Positions 6,637-15,180 of a DNA stretch of 64,000 nt are shown in pieces (within the stretch, counting starts at the first letter, position 1; each line of letters starts with the position of its first letter). The DNA is taken from contig NZ_JBLFBO010000007.1 of assembly GCF_047338595.1 (NCBI RefSeq), positions 1-64,000 of the forward strand. The letters run 5' to 3'. Below the pieces are notes generated by a model that worked only from the letters and a program-made list of their open reading frames with translations, had not been told where the DNA came from and searched no databases. This DNA comes from Nitrospira_D sp019636945. Its GTDB lineage: Bacteria; Nitrospirota; Nitrospiria; Nitrospirales; Nitrospiraceae. A program made the position numbers and the translations under genes.

Positions 6637-8961
6637 ATGGCATCCAGAATCCTGAGATTCACCACCAAAGCTGGCACGTTGGCGCAGCTACAACACAGGA
6701 TGAAATCTGCCCGTATTGCACGACTCGTGCTGTTCACCGTGGCCGACTGGCGGCGGGATCGCAGAAGCTGTCTCGCACAGGTCTCTGCCTCTCTGGGGGC
6801 TGCTCCATTGATTGTACGCTCTAGTTGCCAACTGGAGGATGGTGTAAGCACATCTAATGCCGGGGCTTATCTGACCTTGCGGGATGTACCAGCGGAAGGG
6901 CTGGAGCGCGCGATTGAGCAGGTGATTGCCTCGTATGGGGCAGTGGTCGATGCCAATGAAGTGCTGATACAGCCCATGTTGCAACACGTTGTCCGATCTG
7001 GGGTGGCGTTTTCCCATGATCCTAATACGTGCGCATCCTATCGAGTGGTGAACTGGAGTGAAGGATCAGATACTGCCAGGGTGACAGGGGGGTGTGGCGG
7101 AAGAACATGGCAGGGTGCCGCTTTGTCACCGTTTCCGCCTCCGCCTGAATTGGTTGGTACGGTGGCGTTGTTGGATGAATTACTGACACTGTTTGGTGGG
7201 GTACCGCTGGATAGCGAGTTTGCTGTCACCCATGAAGATGATACGGACACGCTATGGCTCTTGCAGGTCCGTCCATTGGTCATGCCGACAGCCGGTCAGT
7301 CGCCTGAAGCGCAGGCGCAGAGGCTTACATTGATTGCGGACAAAGTAGCACGTGGAATGCGTTCGCATCCTTTTCTGATGGGACGGCGCACAGTCTACGG
7401 CGTGATGCCGGATTGGAACCCTGCCGAAATTATCGGGGTGCGCCCCAAACCGCTTGCATTGTCACTGTACCGTGAGCTCGTGACAGATGCCATTTGGGCA
7501 TATCAAAGGAATAACTACGGTTACCGGAACCTGCGTAGTTTCCCGCTGATGCCGCACTTCTTCGGGTTGCCCTACATCGATGTGAGGTTGTCGTTCAATT
7601 CATTCATTCCGGCAGATTTGGATGAGAAATTGGCCGGACGTCTGGTGGATTATTACATTGACAGATTGTTAGCCGAGCCCACTCTGCATGACAAGGTGGA
7701 GTTCGAGATTGTATTTTCATGCTACACATTGGATCTGCCGGCACGTCTTGAGTGCCTAACAGAAGCGAGATTCTCAGCTGGGGAACAAAGATCGATTGCC
7801 GATAGCCTTCGAACCCTTACGAACCGCATCGTACATCCGCAAGATGGCCTGTGGCGATCCGATGCCGCCAAATTGGATATTCTCAAACAACGCCGCGAGC
7901 AACTACTGGTTTCTAGCTCGGACCCACTGGAGCGTATCTATTGGTTGCTAGAAGACGCCAAGCGTTACGGGACCTTGCCATTTGCCGGGTTAGCACGGGC
8001 AGGCTTTGTTGCCATACAAATGCTCAAATCGTTGATCACGGTCGGGGTCCTTACACAATCCGACTATGATTCGTTTATGGGAAGTGTGTCTACCGTGAGT
8101 AGCCAATTGGCCAGAGATCGGGCAATCCTAGACAAAGCCACCTTTCTGGCGCGCTATGGACATTTACGGCCTGGGACCTATGACATTTTGTCGCCTCGCT
8201 ACGATGAGGCGCCGGAGCTATATTTTGACTGGGATCAACGCCCTCCTTTGGAAGAGACTACCAAACCGTTCTCAATGACATTGCCGCAGATGCGCGAGAT
8301 TGTACAACTGTTGGAAGCGCATGATCTGCAGCCGGACCCTGTTGAATTGTTCAATTTCCTGCAAGCTGGAATTGAATTGAGAGAATTGGCAAAGTTTCAT
8401 TTCACACGCAACCTATCCGATGTTCTCGCCTTGGTGTCCAGTTACGGAGCGGAATGGGGATTTTCGACAGAGAGTCTTGCTTACTGCGACATCGCTGCAT
8501 TCAGGGAACTGCATGTGGCGGCAGCTGATCCAAAGAGCCTGCTTGCTCGCTCCATTGAGGAAGGAGCGGCTCGCTACAGCGAGACGCTTGCACTTTCCCT
8601 GCCTCCTGTAATTGCGAGACCGGAAGATGTGTGGGCATTTGAATTGCCGGAAGCGTCGCCCAATTTCATAACTCAAAAGCAGGTCACGGCTCCGATCGCG
8701 GGATGTAGTTCACGCGAGAAACTGGTCGGAGCCATTGTCTGTATTCCCAATGCCGATCCTGGGTTCGACTGGTTATTTGCCTGTCCCATAGCAGGACTGA
8801 TTACGGCTTGGGGTGGAGCGAATTCACATATGGCAATTCGTGCCGGGGAAATGGGCTTACCCGCAGTCATCGGTGCAGGAGAGATGCTGTATCGGCGCTG
8901 GTCGCAGGCCACTCGCCTGCACGTGGATTGCGCCGGGCGCCGGGTGGAGGTGCTGGCGTGA
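6637..8961 (+). CDS. PEP-synthase-like L-glutamine kinase (phosphoramidate pathway, first step)
   Basis: The protein has the three-part plan of PEP synthase/PPDK-type enzymes. An ATP-grasp N-terminus carries LIVRSSCQLED (residues 58-68) and LLQVRPL (208-214). A middle segment of about 450 residues is not recognisable. A C-terminal phosphohistidine swivel domain carries GGANSHMAIRAGEMGLPAV, with His731 as the expected phosphorylated residue. It lacks the C-terminal PEP/pyruvate TIM barrel of true PEP synthase, so it is not expected to act on pyruvate. C. jejuni Cj1418, of similar length and design, phosphorylates the amide nitrogen of L-glutamine using ATP, giving AMP and phosphate. Here it lies between the methyltransferase and, via GTGA overlap, the amidotransferase-like hydrolase, which supports the same role. 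Substrate specificity is inferred from neighbours. Confidence 0.78.
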   Translation: MASRILRFTTKAGTLAQLQHRMKSARIARLVLFTVADWRRDRRSCLAQVSASLGAAPLIVRSSCQLEDGVSTSNAGAYLTLRDVPAEGLERAIEQVIASYGAVVDANEVLIQPMLQHVVRSGVAFSHDPNTCASYRVVNWSEGSDTARVTGGCGGRTWQGAALSPFPPPPELVGTVALLDELLTLFGGVPLDSEFAVTHEDDTDTLWLLQVRPLVMPTAGQSPEAQAQRLTLIADKVARGMRSHPFLMGRRTVYGVMPDWNPAEIIGVRPKPLALSLYRELVTDAIWAYQRNNYGYRNLRSFPLMPHFFGLPYIDVRLSFNSFIPADLDEKLAGRLVDYYIDRLLAEPTLHDKVEFEIVFSCYTLDLPARLECLTEARFSAGEQRSIADSLRTLTNRIVHPQDGLWRSDAAKLDILKQRREQLLVSSSDPLERIYWLLEDAKRYGTLPFAGLARAGFVAIQMLKSLITVGVLTQSDYDSFMGSVSTVSSQLARDRAILDKATFLARYGHLRPGTYDILSPRYDEAPELYFDWDQRPPLEETTKPFSMTLPQMREIVQLLEAHDLQPDPVELFNFLQAGIELRELAKFHFTRNLSDVLALVSSYGAEWGFSTESLAYCDIAAFRELHVAAADPKSLLARSIEEGAARYSETLALSLPPVIARPEDVWAFELPEASPNFITQKQVTAPIAGCSSREKLVGAIVCIPNADPGFDWLFACPIAGLITAWGGANSHMAIRAGEMGLPAVIGAGEMLYRRWSQATRLHVDCAGRRVEVLA

Positions 8962-9599
8962 GCACGGTGGTGAAAGTGGCCGTGAGCCAGCGGGTTGACG
9001 TATGGGTAGACCGGTCTGAGCGGCGCGATGCAGTGGATCAGCGCTTGTGTCAGTGGCTGAGTGCTATTGGCTGCATACCGGTACCAGTGCCCAATACTTT
9101 TGTGCCCGTAAAGGCTAACCGCGATGATAAAAGGATGGGGCTACAAGACTGGTTATTTGCCATAAATCCAGATGCGGTGTTGCTTTCAGGCGGGAATGAT
9201 ATCGGTGAAGTTCCTGAGCGTGACAGCACCGAGCATCGTTTGCTGGCCTATGCCAAGGACCACGGGTTGCCTGTGTTAGGAATCTGTCGGGGGATGCAGA
9301 TGATGGCGGTGTGGGCGAATGGTAGCCTCATGGCGGTGAGTGGTCATGTGCGTACCCGTCACCACTTGCAAATAGCAGCAAGTTCAGGTGAGTGGCCGGA
9401 CGAGGTAAATAGCTTCCATAATGTCTCTTTGGCCGATTGCCCGCCGGGGTTTGTGGTGATGGCACGCGCTGAAGATGGGACGATTGAGGCTGTGCGTCAC
9501 GAGGCCCTGCCATGGGAAGGTTGGATGTGGCATCCTGAGCGTGAAAGCACCTTCTCATCCTTGGATATGAACAGGTTTCGGGCACTGATTCATGGTTAA
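8958..9599 (+). CDS. Class I glutamine amidotransferase-like gamma-glutamyl-CDP-amidate hydrolase
   Basis: A class I GATase/gamma-glutamyl hydrolase of 213 residues. The nucleophile elbow is GICRGMQMM with Cys110, and the His/Glu pair is in WHPERE (His192, Glu194). The oxyanion strand LLSGGNDIGE (76-85) is also intact. The C. jejuni homologue Cj1417 hydrolyses CDP-L-glutamine to L-glutamate and cytidine diphosphoramidate, and the gene sits next to the matching kinase here as well. I chose GTG 8958 because it overlaps the upstream TGA as GTGA; an upstream in-frame extension to 8808 would run far inside the kinase gene. Without the context it would be called a gamma-glutamyl-GABA hydrolase-like protein. 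Confidence 0.77.
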   Translation: MSTVVKVAVSQRVDVWVDRSERRDAVDQRLCQWLSAIGCIPVPVPNTFVPVKANRDDKRMGLQDWLFAINPDAVLLSGGNDIGEVPERDSTEHRLLAYAKDHGLPVLGICRGMQMMAVWANGSLMAVSGHVRTRHHLQIAASSGEWPDEVNSFHNVSLADCPPGFVVMARAEDGTIEAVRHEALPWEGWMWHPERESTFSSLDMNRFRALIHG

Positions 9600-9743
9600 G
9601 TGGGAACTGGAAATAGCCGGATTTGCTCAGCCATGCGGTATGGCGTGGACACGAGAGGGGGGAGAGCGTGTCGACCATAGGCCGAACAAGGCACTCTCTG
9701 CTGCTCAGGTGACCTGCGCCCTCTCGCTTGAGACCGAATTGTG

Positions 9744-10466
9744 ATGAGAGCCATTATTCTCGCTGCCGGTCGGGGCAGCCGCATGAAATGCTTAACGGAT
9801 GAACGACCCAAATGTATGGTGGAGTTACGTGGCAAAACCCTACTGCAATGGCAAACTTCGGCACTGCAGGGAGCTGGAATTACTGAGATTGGCATTGTGC
9901 GGGGGTATCGTAAAGAAATGCTCGAAGAGTTTGGCCTCACGCCGTTCGACAATCCACGCTGGGCTGAGACCAACATGGTTAGTTCCCTCGCCTGTGCGTC
10001 TAAATGGTTGAGGAACGCACCCTGCGTGGTGAGCTACTCGGACATTTTTTATGATGCTAGTGCCGTACGGATGTTGATGGATACGAATTCCCAACTGGCG
10101 ATAACCTATGACCCCAATTGGCGCGCGTTATGGGAGGACCGGTTTGCAGATCCCTTATCAGATGCGGAAACATTCCGGATAGATGACAATAGCGATTTGC
10201 TTGAAATAGGGCAGAAGCCAAAGCAGATCGAGGATGTCCAAGGTCAATATATGGGGCTATTGCGGTTTACCCCAGTATCGTGGCGACAGGTCGAATCGTT
10301 GCTCGCAGGACTGGTGCCGGCACTGTCTGACAAGCTCGACATGACGGGAATGTTGCAACGGCTGATCACAGAGTATGGAGTCAAAGTCCGTGCATTGCCG
10401 TACACTGCAGAGTGGGGCGAAGTAGATAGCGCAGAGGACTTAGCAATATATGGCGGAGGAGCGTAA
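9744..10466 (+). CDS. Nucleotidyltransferase, probable CTP:phosphoglutamine cytidylyltransferase
   Basis: A compact sugar-nucleotidyltransferase-fold protein of 240 residues. It has the signature LAAGRGSRM (6-14) followed by DERPKCMVEL with the conserved Lys, then PRWAETNMVSSLACA and YSDIF, as in choline-phosphate cytidylyltransferase-like enzymes. In C. jejuni the homologue Cj1416 joins phosphoglutamine to CTP, giving CDP-L-glutamine and pyrophosphate. All partner enzymes are present just upstream. The 140-base gap before it contains no gene. A GTG lies immediately upstream of the chosen ATG (9741) and would add one residue. Alternative: a cytidylyltransferase for another small phosphorylated compound such as phosphocholine. 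Confidence 0.75.
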   Translation: MRAIILAAGRGSRMKCLTDERPKCMVELRGKTLLQWQTSALQGAGITEIGIVRGYRKEMLEEFGLTPFDNPRWAETNMVSSLACASKWLRNAPCVVSYSDIFYDASAVRMLMDTNSQLAITYDPNWRALWEDRFADPLSDAETFRIDDNSDLLEIGQKPKQIEDVQGQYMGLLRFTPVSWRQVESLLAGLVPALSDKLDMTGMLQRLITEYGVKVRALPYTAEWGEVDSAEDLAIYGGGA

Positions 10467-10497
10467 TACAACCCCGGTTATCGCGTGATTGTGAACG

Positions 10498-11373
10498 ATG
10501 AATGTCACGCTTGTGGATAATAGCTATAGGCGAAATGGCTGTCCACTCTGTCATTCAAGCAGTGTCCGCAAGTTAGATCGTGCGGACTATAGCGGAACAG
10601 TGAGTTTCTCTTCCCGGAAGATCAGGTTGAGTCACCGGCCTGAGATATGGGTTTGCGATCAATGTTCTTCCGGATTCGTTCAAAATATTATTCCAGAGGC
10701 GACGACCACAACCTTGTATTCGATGTCTCGAGCCGGCGATCGTTGGTCAAGAGTTCCATTTGAACAGCTGAAAACGTCGGAGGTTGTGCATGCAATGTCC
10801 CTGGTATTTAGTGACAAAGGACGTGTCTTGGATGTCGGTTGCAATACGGGTGAGCTACTGGACTTTGCTGGAAAATTCGGGTGTGTAACGTCGGGATTGG
10901 AATATTCCGATGACAGTCGCGAGGTCATACGCGGCAAAGGGCATACACCCTATCAAGCCTTTGACGAGGTGTCGGGTCAGTTTGAAATCATCACGGCATT
11001 TGATTTGATCGAGCATCTCCATGACATTCCGACCTTTCTGAGTAATTGCCATGGCAAGCTGGTTAAGGGGGGCAAGTTGATTGTACTGACGGGCGATATT
11101 CAGTCTGTGAGTGCAAGGGCCGCCGGTGCTCATTGGTGGTATGTCCAGTATCCTGAGCATATTGTTTTTCCGTCCAGATTGTTTTTTGAGAGCCTATCTA
11201 ACTTCAAACTTGAACATTGGGTTCCAACCTATGCGGCGGCTGCGTATAACTATCCTTTCTACAGGATGGTGCTGAGTCATTTTAAGCGGATGGTGATGCG
11301 GAAGAAATATAATGGATTGCCATCACGATTTCCTGATCATGCCCTGATTGTCCTCACGAAAATAGGCGTTTAA
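10498..11373 (+). CDS. Zinc-ribbon class I SAM methyltransferase
   Basis: The N-terminus holds two Cys pairs (CPLC at 15-18, CDQC at 53-56) forming a probable zinc ribbon. A Rossmann methyltransferase follows, with motif I VLDVGCNTG (about 110-117) and ITAFDLIEHLHDI. This architecture is common among sugar C- and O-methyltransferases and in methyltransferases of unusual sugar clusters. It lies 31 bases after the cytidylyltransferase and 40 bases before a second gene of the same architecture. Overall similarity between the two looks limited, suggesting different substrates. It could act on a deoxysugar or on the phosphoramidate; sequence alone does not decide. Confidence 0.78.
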   Translation: MNVTLVDNSYRRNGCPLCHSSSVRKLDRADYSGTVSFSSRKIRLSHRPEIWVCDQCSSGFVQNIIPEATTTTLYSMSRAGDRWSRVPFEQLKTSEVVHAMSLVFSDKGRVLDVGCNTGELLDFAGKFGCVTSGLEYSDDSREVIRGKGHTPYQAFDEVSGQFEIITAFDLIEHLHDIPTFLSNCHGKLVKGGKLIVLTGDIQSVSARAAGAHWWYVQYPEHIVFPSRLFFESLSNFKLEHWVPTYAAAAYNYPFYRMVLSHFKRMVMRKKYNGLPSRFPDHALIVLTKIGV

Positions 11374-11413
11374 CGTCGTGCTTTTCCTTACGTGAGGAGG
11401 GCCAATTCAAAGC

Positions 11414-12397
11414 GTGATCGTTTCTGAAACCAAGGCAAGGCAGGAGGCTTACAGGGAGATGCCTCTTTCCAAGGGCGTCTGCCCAGTCTGTTATGAAAAG
11501 GCATTGGACTGTACCGGAGGGCTTCTTCTGAGCGATAGAAGGAAGGGGTTGCCTGGAGTGTGGCGAGTTGCCGAGTGTCAAAAATGCACAATTTTTTCTA
11601 TGGTGCCACTGCCGACGGACGACGAGTTGGCCTCGTATTACCACATGTATTCACAGGATAACACGGTCAATCTGTCGCAGGGAACGGGGTCACGCGCTCC
11701 GAATCTCAGGAAGCTGTACCACTGGCTCAGTGGCGATGTGGACCCACGTGATTTTGTGGAAATCCCTACAGGAGCGCGAGTCCTCGATTATGGGTGTGGC
11801 CATGCCGGCTATCTGAGGGATTTCCATCATCGTGGGGTGGCGATATCAGGGGCAGAGATTGCTCCGTATGCGGTCGATGCATGCCGGAATCATGGCTATG
11901 ATGTGCGGAAGGTGGAAGATTTTTCGCATGTTCCGTTTCCAGCGAATGAGTTCGATGTTGTTTACCTTATGCAAGTATTTGAGCATCTTCGTGATCCTCA
12001 CGGGTTTCTTCGTGAGCTTGGGAGAGTCCTGAAAGATGGTGGGATGCTGTATCTCGCTGTACCCAACGCAGCGAGCATGTGGCGGAACATCTTCAAGGAC
12101 AATTGGGTCAGCGGCTGGTTTGCGCCGTTTCATCTCTTTCATTACACACGCGGGGTAGTGGAAAAGTTGGCCGATCAGCACGGGTTTGATCTGGTTCAGG
12201 CATGGAGCCGTACACCGGAATCGTGGTTTCGGTTGAATCTAAAAGCGGCTCTCTATCCGGGGGAACATCGATTGGATTGGCACCGGAATTGGTTGGATGT
12301 CACCCCTCTGCGCTACCTATTGATGGTTCTGTTGCGGATGATCGAATTCCCGTTCCGCGAAAAAGACTGTTTAGTCTTGCAGTTCAGGAAACGATAA
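11414..12397 (+). CDS. Zinc-ribbon class I SAM methyltransferase, second copy
   Basis: 327 residues. A Cys-pair ribbon (CPVC 23-26, CQKC 55-58) precedes a methyltransferase domain with motif I RVLDYGCGHAGYL, acidic loop SGAEIAPYAVDAC and post-motif VFEHLRDPHGFLRELGRVL. The GTG start is preceded by GTGAGGAGGG about 14 bases away. The C-terminal region is rich in aromatic residues (WFAPFHLFHYTRG), as seen in methyltransferases acting on nucleotide sugars or glycans. It is followed after two bases by a GT2 gene, so it is part of the assembly operon. Confidence 0.8.
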   Translation: MIVSETKARQEAYREMPLSKGVCPVCYEKALDCTGGLLLSDRRKGLPGVWRVAECQKCTIFSMVPLPTDDELASYYHMYSQDNTVNLSQGTGSRAPNLRKLYHWLSGDVDPRDFVEIPTGARVLDYGCGHAGYLRDFHHRGVAISGAEIAPYAVDACRNHGYDVRKVEDFSHVPFPANEFDVVYLMQVFEHLRDPHGFLRELGRVLKDGGMLYLAVPNAASMWRNIFKDNWVSGWFAPFHLFHYTRGVVEKLADQHGFDLVQAWSRTPESWFRLNLKAALYPGEHRLDWHRNWLDVTPLRYLLMVLLRMIEFPFREKDCLVLQFRKR

Positions 12398-12402
12398 GCG
12401 TG

Positions 12403-13308
12403 ATGGCCGATGATATCGTCCGCGACGGACAAGGTGTTTCCGTCGTGCGTATCGCAGCCCTCATGGCCTGCCATAACAGGGTCGTCTCGACCACGCAAAG
12501 TATCCGTTCCTTGAAAGCTCAGGCTGTTCCCGGAGTATCCCTGGATCTGATTGTTGTGGACGATGGGTCGAGTGACGGAACGGCGCAAGCGGTTCACGAT
12601 CTCTTTCCTCAAGCCACCATCCTCGCCGGAGATGGGAACTTGTTTTGGTGCGGCGGTGTGCGATGGGCATTTCAAGAGGCGATCAACAGGAACTATGATT
12701 TCTATTTCTGGCTTAATGACGATACCCTGCTTGATCAGGGCGCATTGATGCGTCTGCTGGATGTCTACCGGGTAGTTTCTCGGGATGCATGCGATGCGAC
12801 CATCGTCGTCGGCAGCACCCGCGATCCGAAGACAGGTCGCTTTACGTACGGTGGATGGAGTCGGTATCGAAAGCCGACGGGCTTGATCTCATGGGAGAAA
12901 GTACCTCCGGATATGGAGAGGCCGCTCGCGTGCGATACGATGAACGGCAACATCGTGTTGATTCCTCAATCTGTCGTCCAGCGAATCGGAAATCTCGATG
13001 CTGCTTTTGTGCACAGTATGGGGGATCTCGACTATGGCTTGCGGGCCATCAAGAGCGGATGCCGGGTCTCCATTGCGCCAGGTTACTACGGGACCTGCAC
13101 AGCCAATGATCAACTAGGAGTTCATGCGGGCAACCAGGCACCACTCTTGACACAATGGAAGCAATTGCTCGGGCCGAAGGGGTTCCCGATCAAGGCATGG
13201 GGAGTATTTACGTATCGGCATAAGGGACCTTTGTGGTTTCTGGCGTGGCTGAAGCCTTATATTCTCTTTTGGTTCAAAGCGATCTCGTTACCGCAGAAGG
13301 ATCAGTAG
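12403..13308 (+). CDS. Glycosyltransferase family 2
   Basis: A GT-A fold transferase of 301 residues. The nucleotide-binding strand is IAALMACHNRV, the first acidic motif is VVDDGSSDGT, and a second metal site lies in FWLNDDTLLD. NGNIVLIP and HSMGDLDYGLRAI are typical of GT2 rhamnosyltransferase-like proteins. ATG 12403 follows the previous stop by five bases; a GTG at 12400 is equally possible. Its stop overlaps the next start by one base. Donor and acceptor are unknown. Confidence 0.85.
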   Translation: MADDIVRDGQGVSVVRIAALMACHNRVVSTTQSIRSLKAQAVPGVSLDLIVVDDGSSDGTAQAVHDLFPQATILAGDGNLFWCGGVRWAFQEAINRNYDFYFWLNDDTLLDQGALMRLLDVYRVVSRDACDATIVVGSTRDPKTGRFTYGGWSRYRKPTGLISWEKVPPDMERPLACDTMNGNIVLIPQSVVQRIGNLDAAFVHSMGDLDYGLRAIKSGCRVSIAPGYYGTCTANDQLGVHAGNQAPLLTQWKQLLGPKGFPIKAWGVFTYRHKGPLWFLAWLKPYILFWFKAISLPQKDQ

Positions 13309-14252
13309 TGTCCCGCGCACCTGTTGCGTTGTTCGTTTACAACCGTCCTGATCTCACCAGGCAGACCGTCGCAGCATTGGCGGCTAATAGATTTGCCGAT
13401 GGAACTCCGCTTCACATCTTTTCCGATGCGCCCAGACACGAAGCGTCACGGCAGCCGGTTGAGGAGGTCCGGTCTTTTATCAGAACCATCACCGGGTTTC
13501 AGTCTGTCACGATCATCGAGCGACCGACAAACTATGGTTTAGCCAGTTCCATTATCGATGGGGTCACTGGTCTGTGTGAGAAGTATGGCCGTGTCATCGT
13601 GGTGGAAGATGATTTGGTGACGTCCTCAAGGTTTTTGTCCTACATGAACGATGCGCTGACATGCTATGAGCACGATGCCCGTGTCATGCAGATCTCCGGC
13701 CATATTGCCCATGTGTCTGAATTCGCCGGGCGGACAGAGGCGCTGTTTGTGCCGTTCGTGACATCCTGGGGATGGGGGACTTGGGAAAGGGCCTGGAAGC
13801 AGTTCGATCCAACGGCGCAAAGCTGGGAAAAGATTCGTGATGATGGTGCGTTGAGGAAACGGTTTAATCTGGATGACCATTTCGACTATGCGACGATGTT
13901 ACAGATGCAGTTGGACGGGAAGATCGATTCGTGGGCTATCCGTTGGTATCTGAGTGTGTTCTTGAGAGGCGGGATGGCGCTCTTCCCCCCACGATCTTTT
14001 GTGAGAAATATCGGTTTTGACAGCGGTACACACGGGTCGCGTGTGTTGCGATGGACGTTGTCGCGGCAGCCGATCTCGGAGGAGCCGGTGTCGTTTCCGA
14101 CCGTGCCACAGATCATAGACCATGACTATGCTCTGGTGAAGAAGGCCCTGTTCAGGCAGACGGGTGGTCAGCTGGGTGCGATGTTTCGATGGGTGAGGAG
14201 GCGTTTGGCTTCCGGGCTGCGATGGTCGCCGACAGGTCTCGTGAGAAGATGA
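13308..14252 (+). CDS. GT-A glycosyltransferase (GNT-I-like) of the polysaccharide cluster
   Basis: The protein opens PVALFVYNRPDLTRQTVAAL. It contains a metal-binding VIVVEDDLVTS segment and a following FVTSWGWGTWERAW motif characteristic of bacterial nucleotide-diphospho-sugar transferases related to the GNT-I fold. Length is 314 residues from the GTG that overlaps the upstream TAG by one base. An in-frame extension upstream would run inside the preceding gene. It probably adds one sugar to the lipid-linked repeat unit. Confidence 0.8.
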   Translation: MSRAPVALFVYNRPDLTRQTVAALAANRFADGTPLHIFSDAPRHEASRQPVEEVRSFIRTITGFQSVTIIERPTNYGLASSIIDGVTGLCEKYGRVIVVEDDLVTSSRFLSYMNDALTCYEHDARVMQISGHIAHVSEFAGRTEALFVPFVTSWGWGTWERAWKQFDPTAQSWEKIRDDGALRKRFNLDDHFDYATMLQMQLDGKIDSWAIRWYLSVFLRGGMALFPPRSFVRNIGFDSGTHGSRVLRWTLSRQPISEEPVSFPTVPQIIDHDYALVKKALFRQTGGQLGAMFRWVRRRLASGLRWSPTGLVRR

Positions 14253-14277
14253 GATCCCCATACGGTGCCGAAACACC

Positions 14278-15114
14278 ATGCGTATTCTGCAGATAGATGT
14301 ACCCGAACAAGAGTTGGCTTGTGATGAGTTGGCGTATTTCTCACAACTTCAAGGCAGAGACCTTGATCTGTCGAAACTCTGGGAGTTGATGGATCGCGCA
14401 TGGGAGAGTGCCGGCGCCGGTTATGCACAGACTGACCAGGAGGCGGTTTCAAAGTTCTATAAATCACCGGTATGGTTGCTGAACGGTCTTTTCACGGAAT
14501 GTGACCCGGATTCGAAGCGTCATCGTGACCGGATTGCCAATTGGCTAGCTGGGCATGCCTTTGAGGTGATTTATGACTATGGAGGCGGGTATGGTTCCCT
14601 TGCCAGAAAGATTGCTGCCCTCTGTCCAAATTCGCAAGTGAGGGTTGTTGAGCCATTTCCGAGAAAACTTGCCCTCGCAGTCTCCAGAAATTTTACGAAT
14701 CTGACCTTTGTGGCTGCACTGTCAGGTCGTGCGGACTGCATTATCGCGCAAGACGTATTGGAGCACATCATCGATCCGTTGGACGTCTTCGGACACTTGC
14801 TTGATCATGTCCATGTGCGAGGATATGTCGTGACAGCGAATTGCTTTTATCCGGATATTAAATGCCATCTGCCTCAGACGTTCCATCTACGGTATGCATT
14901 CCGCCATATCGTTCCTTCGCTCGGCTGCAGATATGTTGGCACCATACCTGGTGTCAGGCATGCGCAGATTTTCCAGAAAACCAATGCTGAGCCAAACTGG
15001 GAAAAAGCGCGTCGGCAGGAGCAACTCTCGAAACGGTGGTCTCGTGTTGTGCATCCCATCGTCGAACCAATCAAGACAGTGTTGAGACCGATATGGAGAG
15101 CGCTTAATGGGTGA
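14278..15114 (+). CDS. Class I SAM-dependent methyltransferase
   Basis: 278 residues. The SAM site is VIYDYGGGYGSLARKIA followed by VRVVEPFPRK, then CIIAQDVLEHIIDPLDVFG, which matches the class I methyltransferase order. The N-terminal 95 residues have no recognised domain. Placed among glycosyltransferases, it most likely methylates a sugar hydroxyl of the repeat unit or the non-reducing end. The ATG is preceded by no strong ribosome site but lies 25 bases after the previous gene. Confidence 0.75.
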   Translation: MRILQIDVPEQELACDELAYFSQLQGRDLDLSKLWELMDRAWESAGAGYAQTDQEAVSKFYKSPVWLLNGLFTECDPDSKRHRDRIANWLAGHAFEVIYDYGGGYGSLARKIAALCPNSQVRVVEPFPRKLALAVSRNFTNLTFVAALSGRADCIIAQDVLEHIIDPLDVFGHLLDHVHVRGYVVTANCFYPDIKCHLPQTFHLRYAFRHIVPSLGCRYVGTIPGVRHAQIFQKTNAEPNWEKARRQEQLSKRWSRVVHPIVEPIKTVLRPIWRALNG

Positions 15115-15180
15115 TATTGCGTCAGGCGGGTTGAGCCTTCTTATGAACGGTTTCAGATTGGGAGTCGATACGTTCGATTC

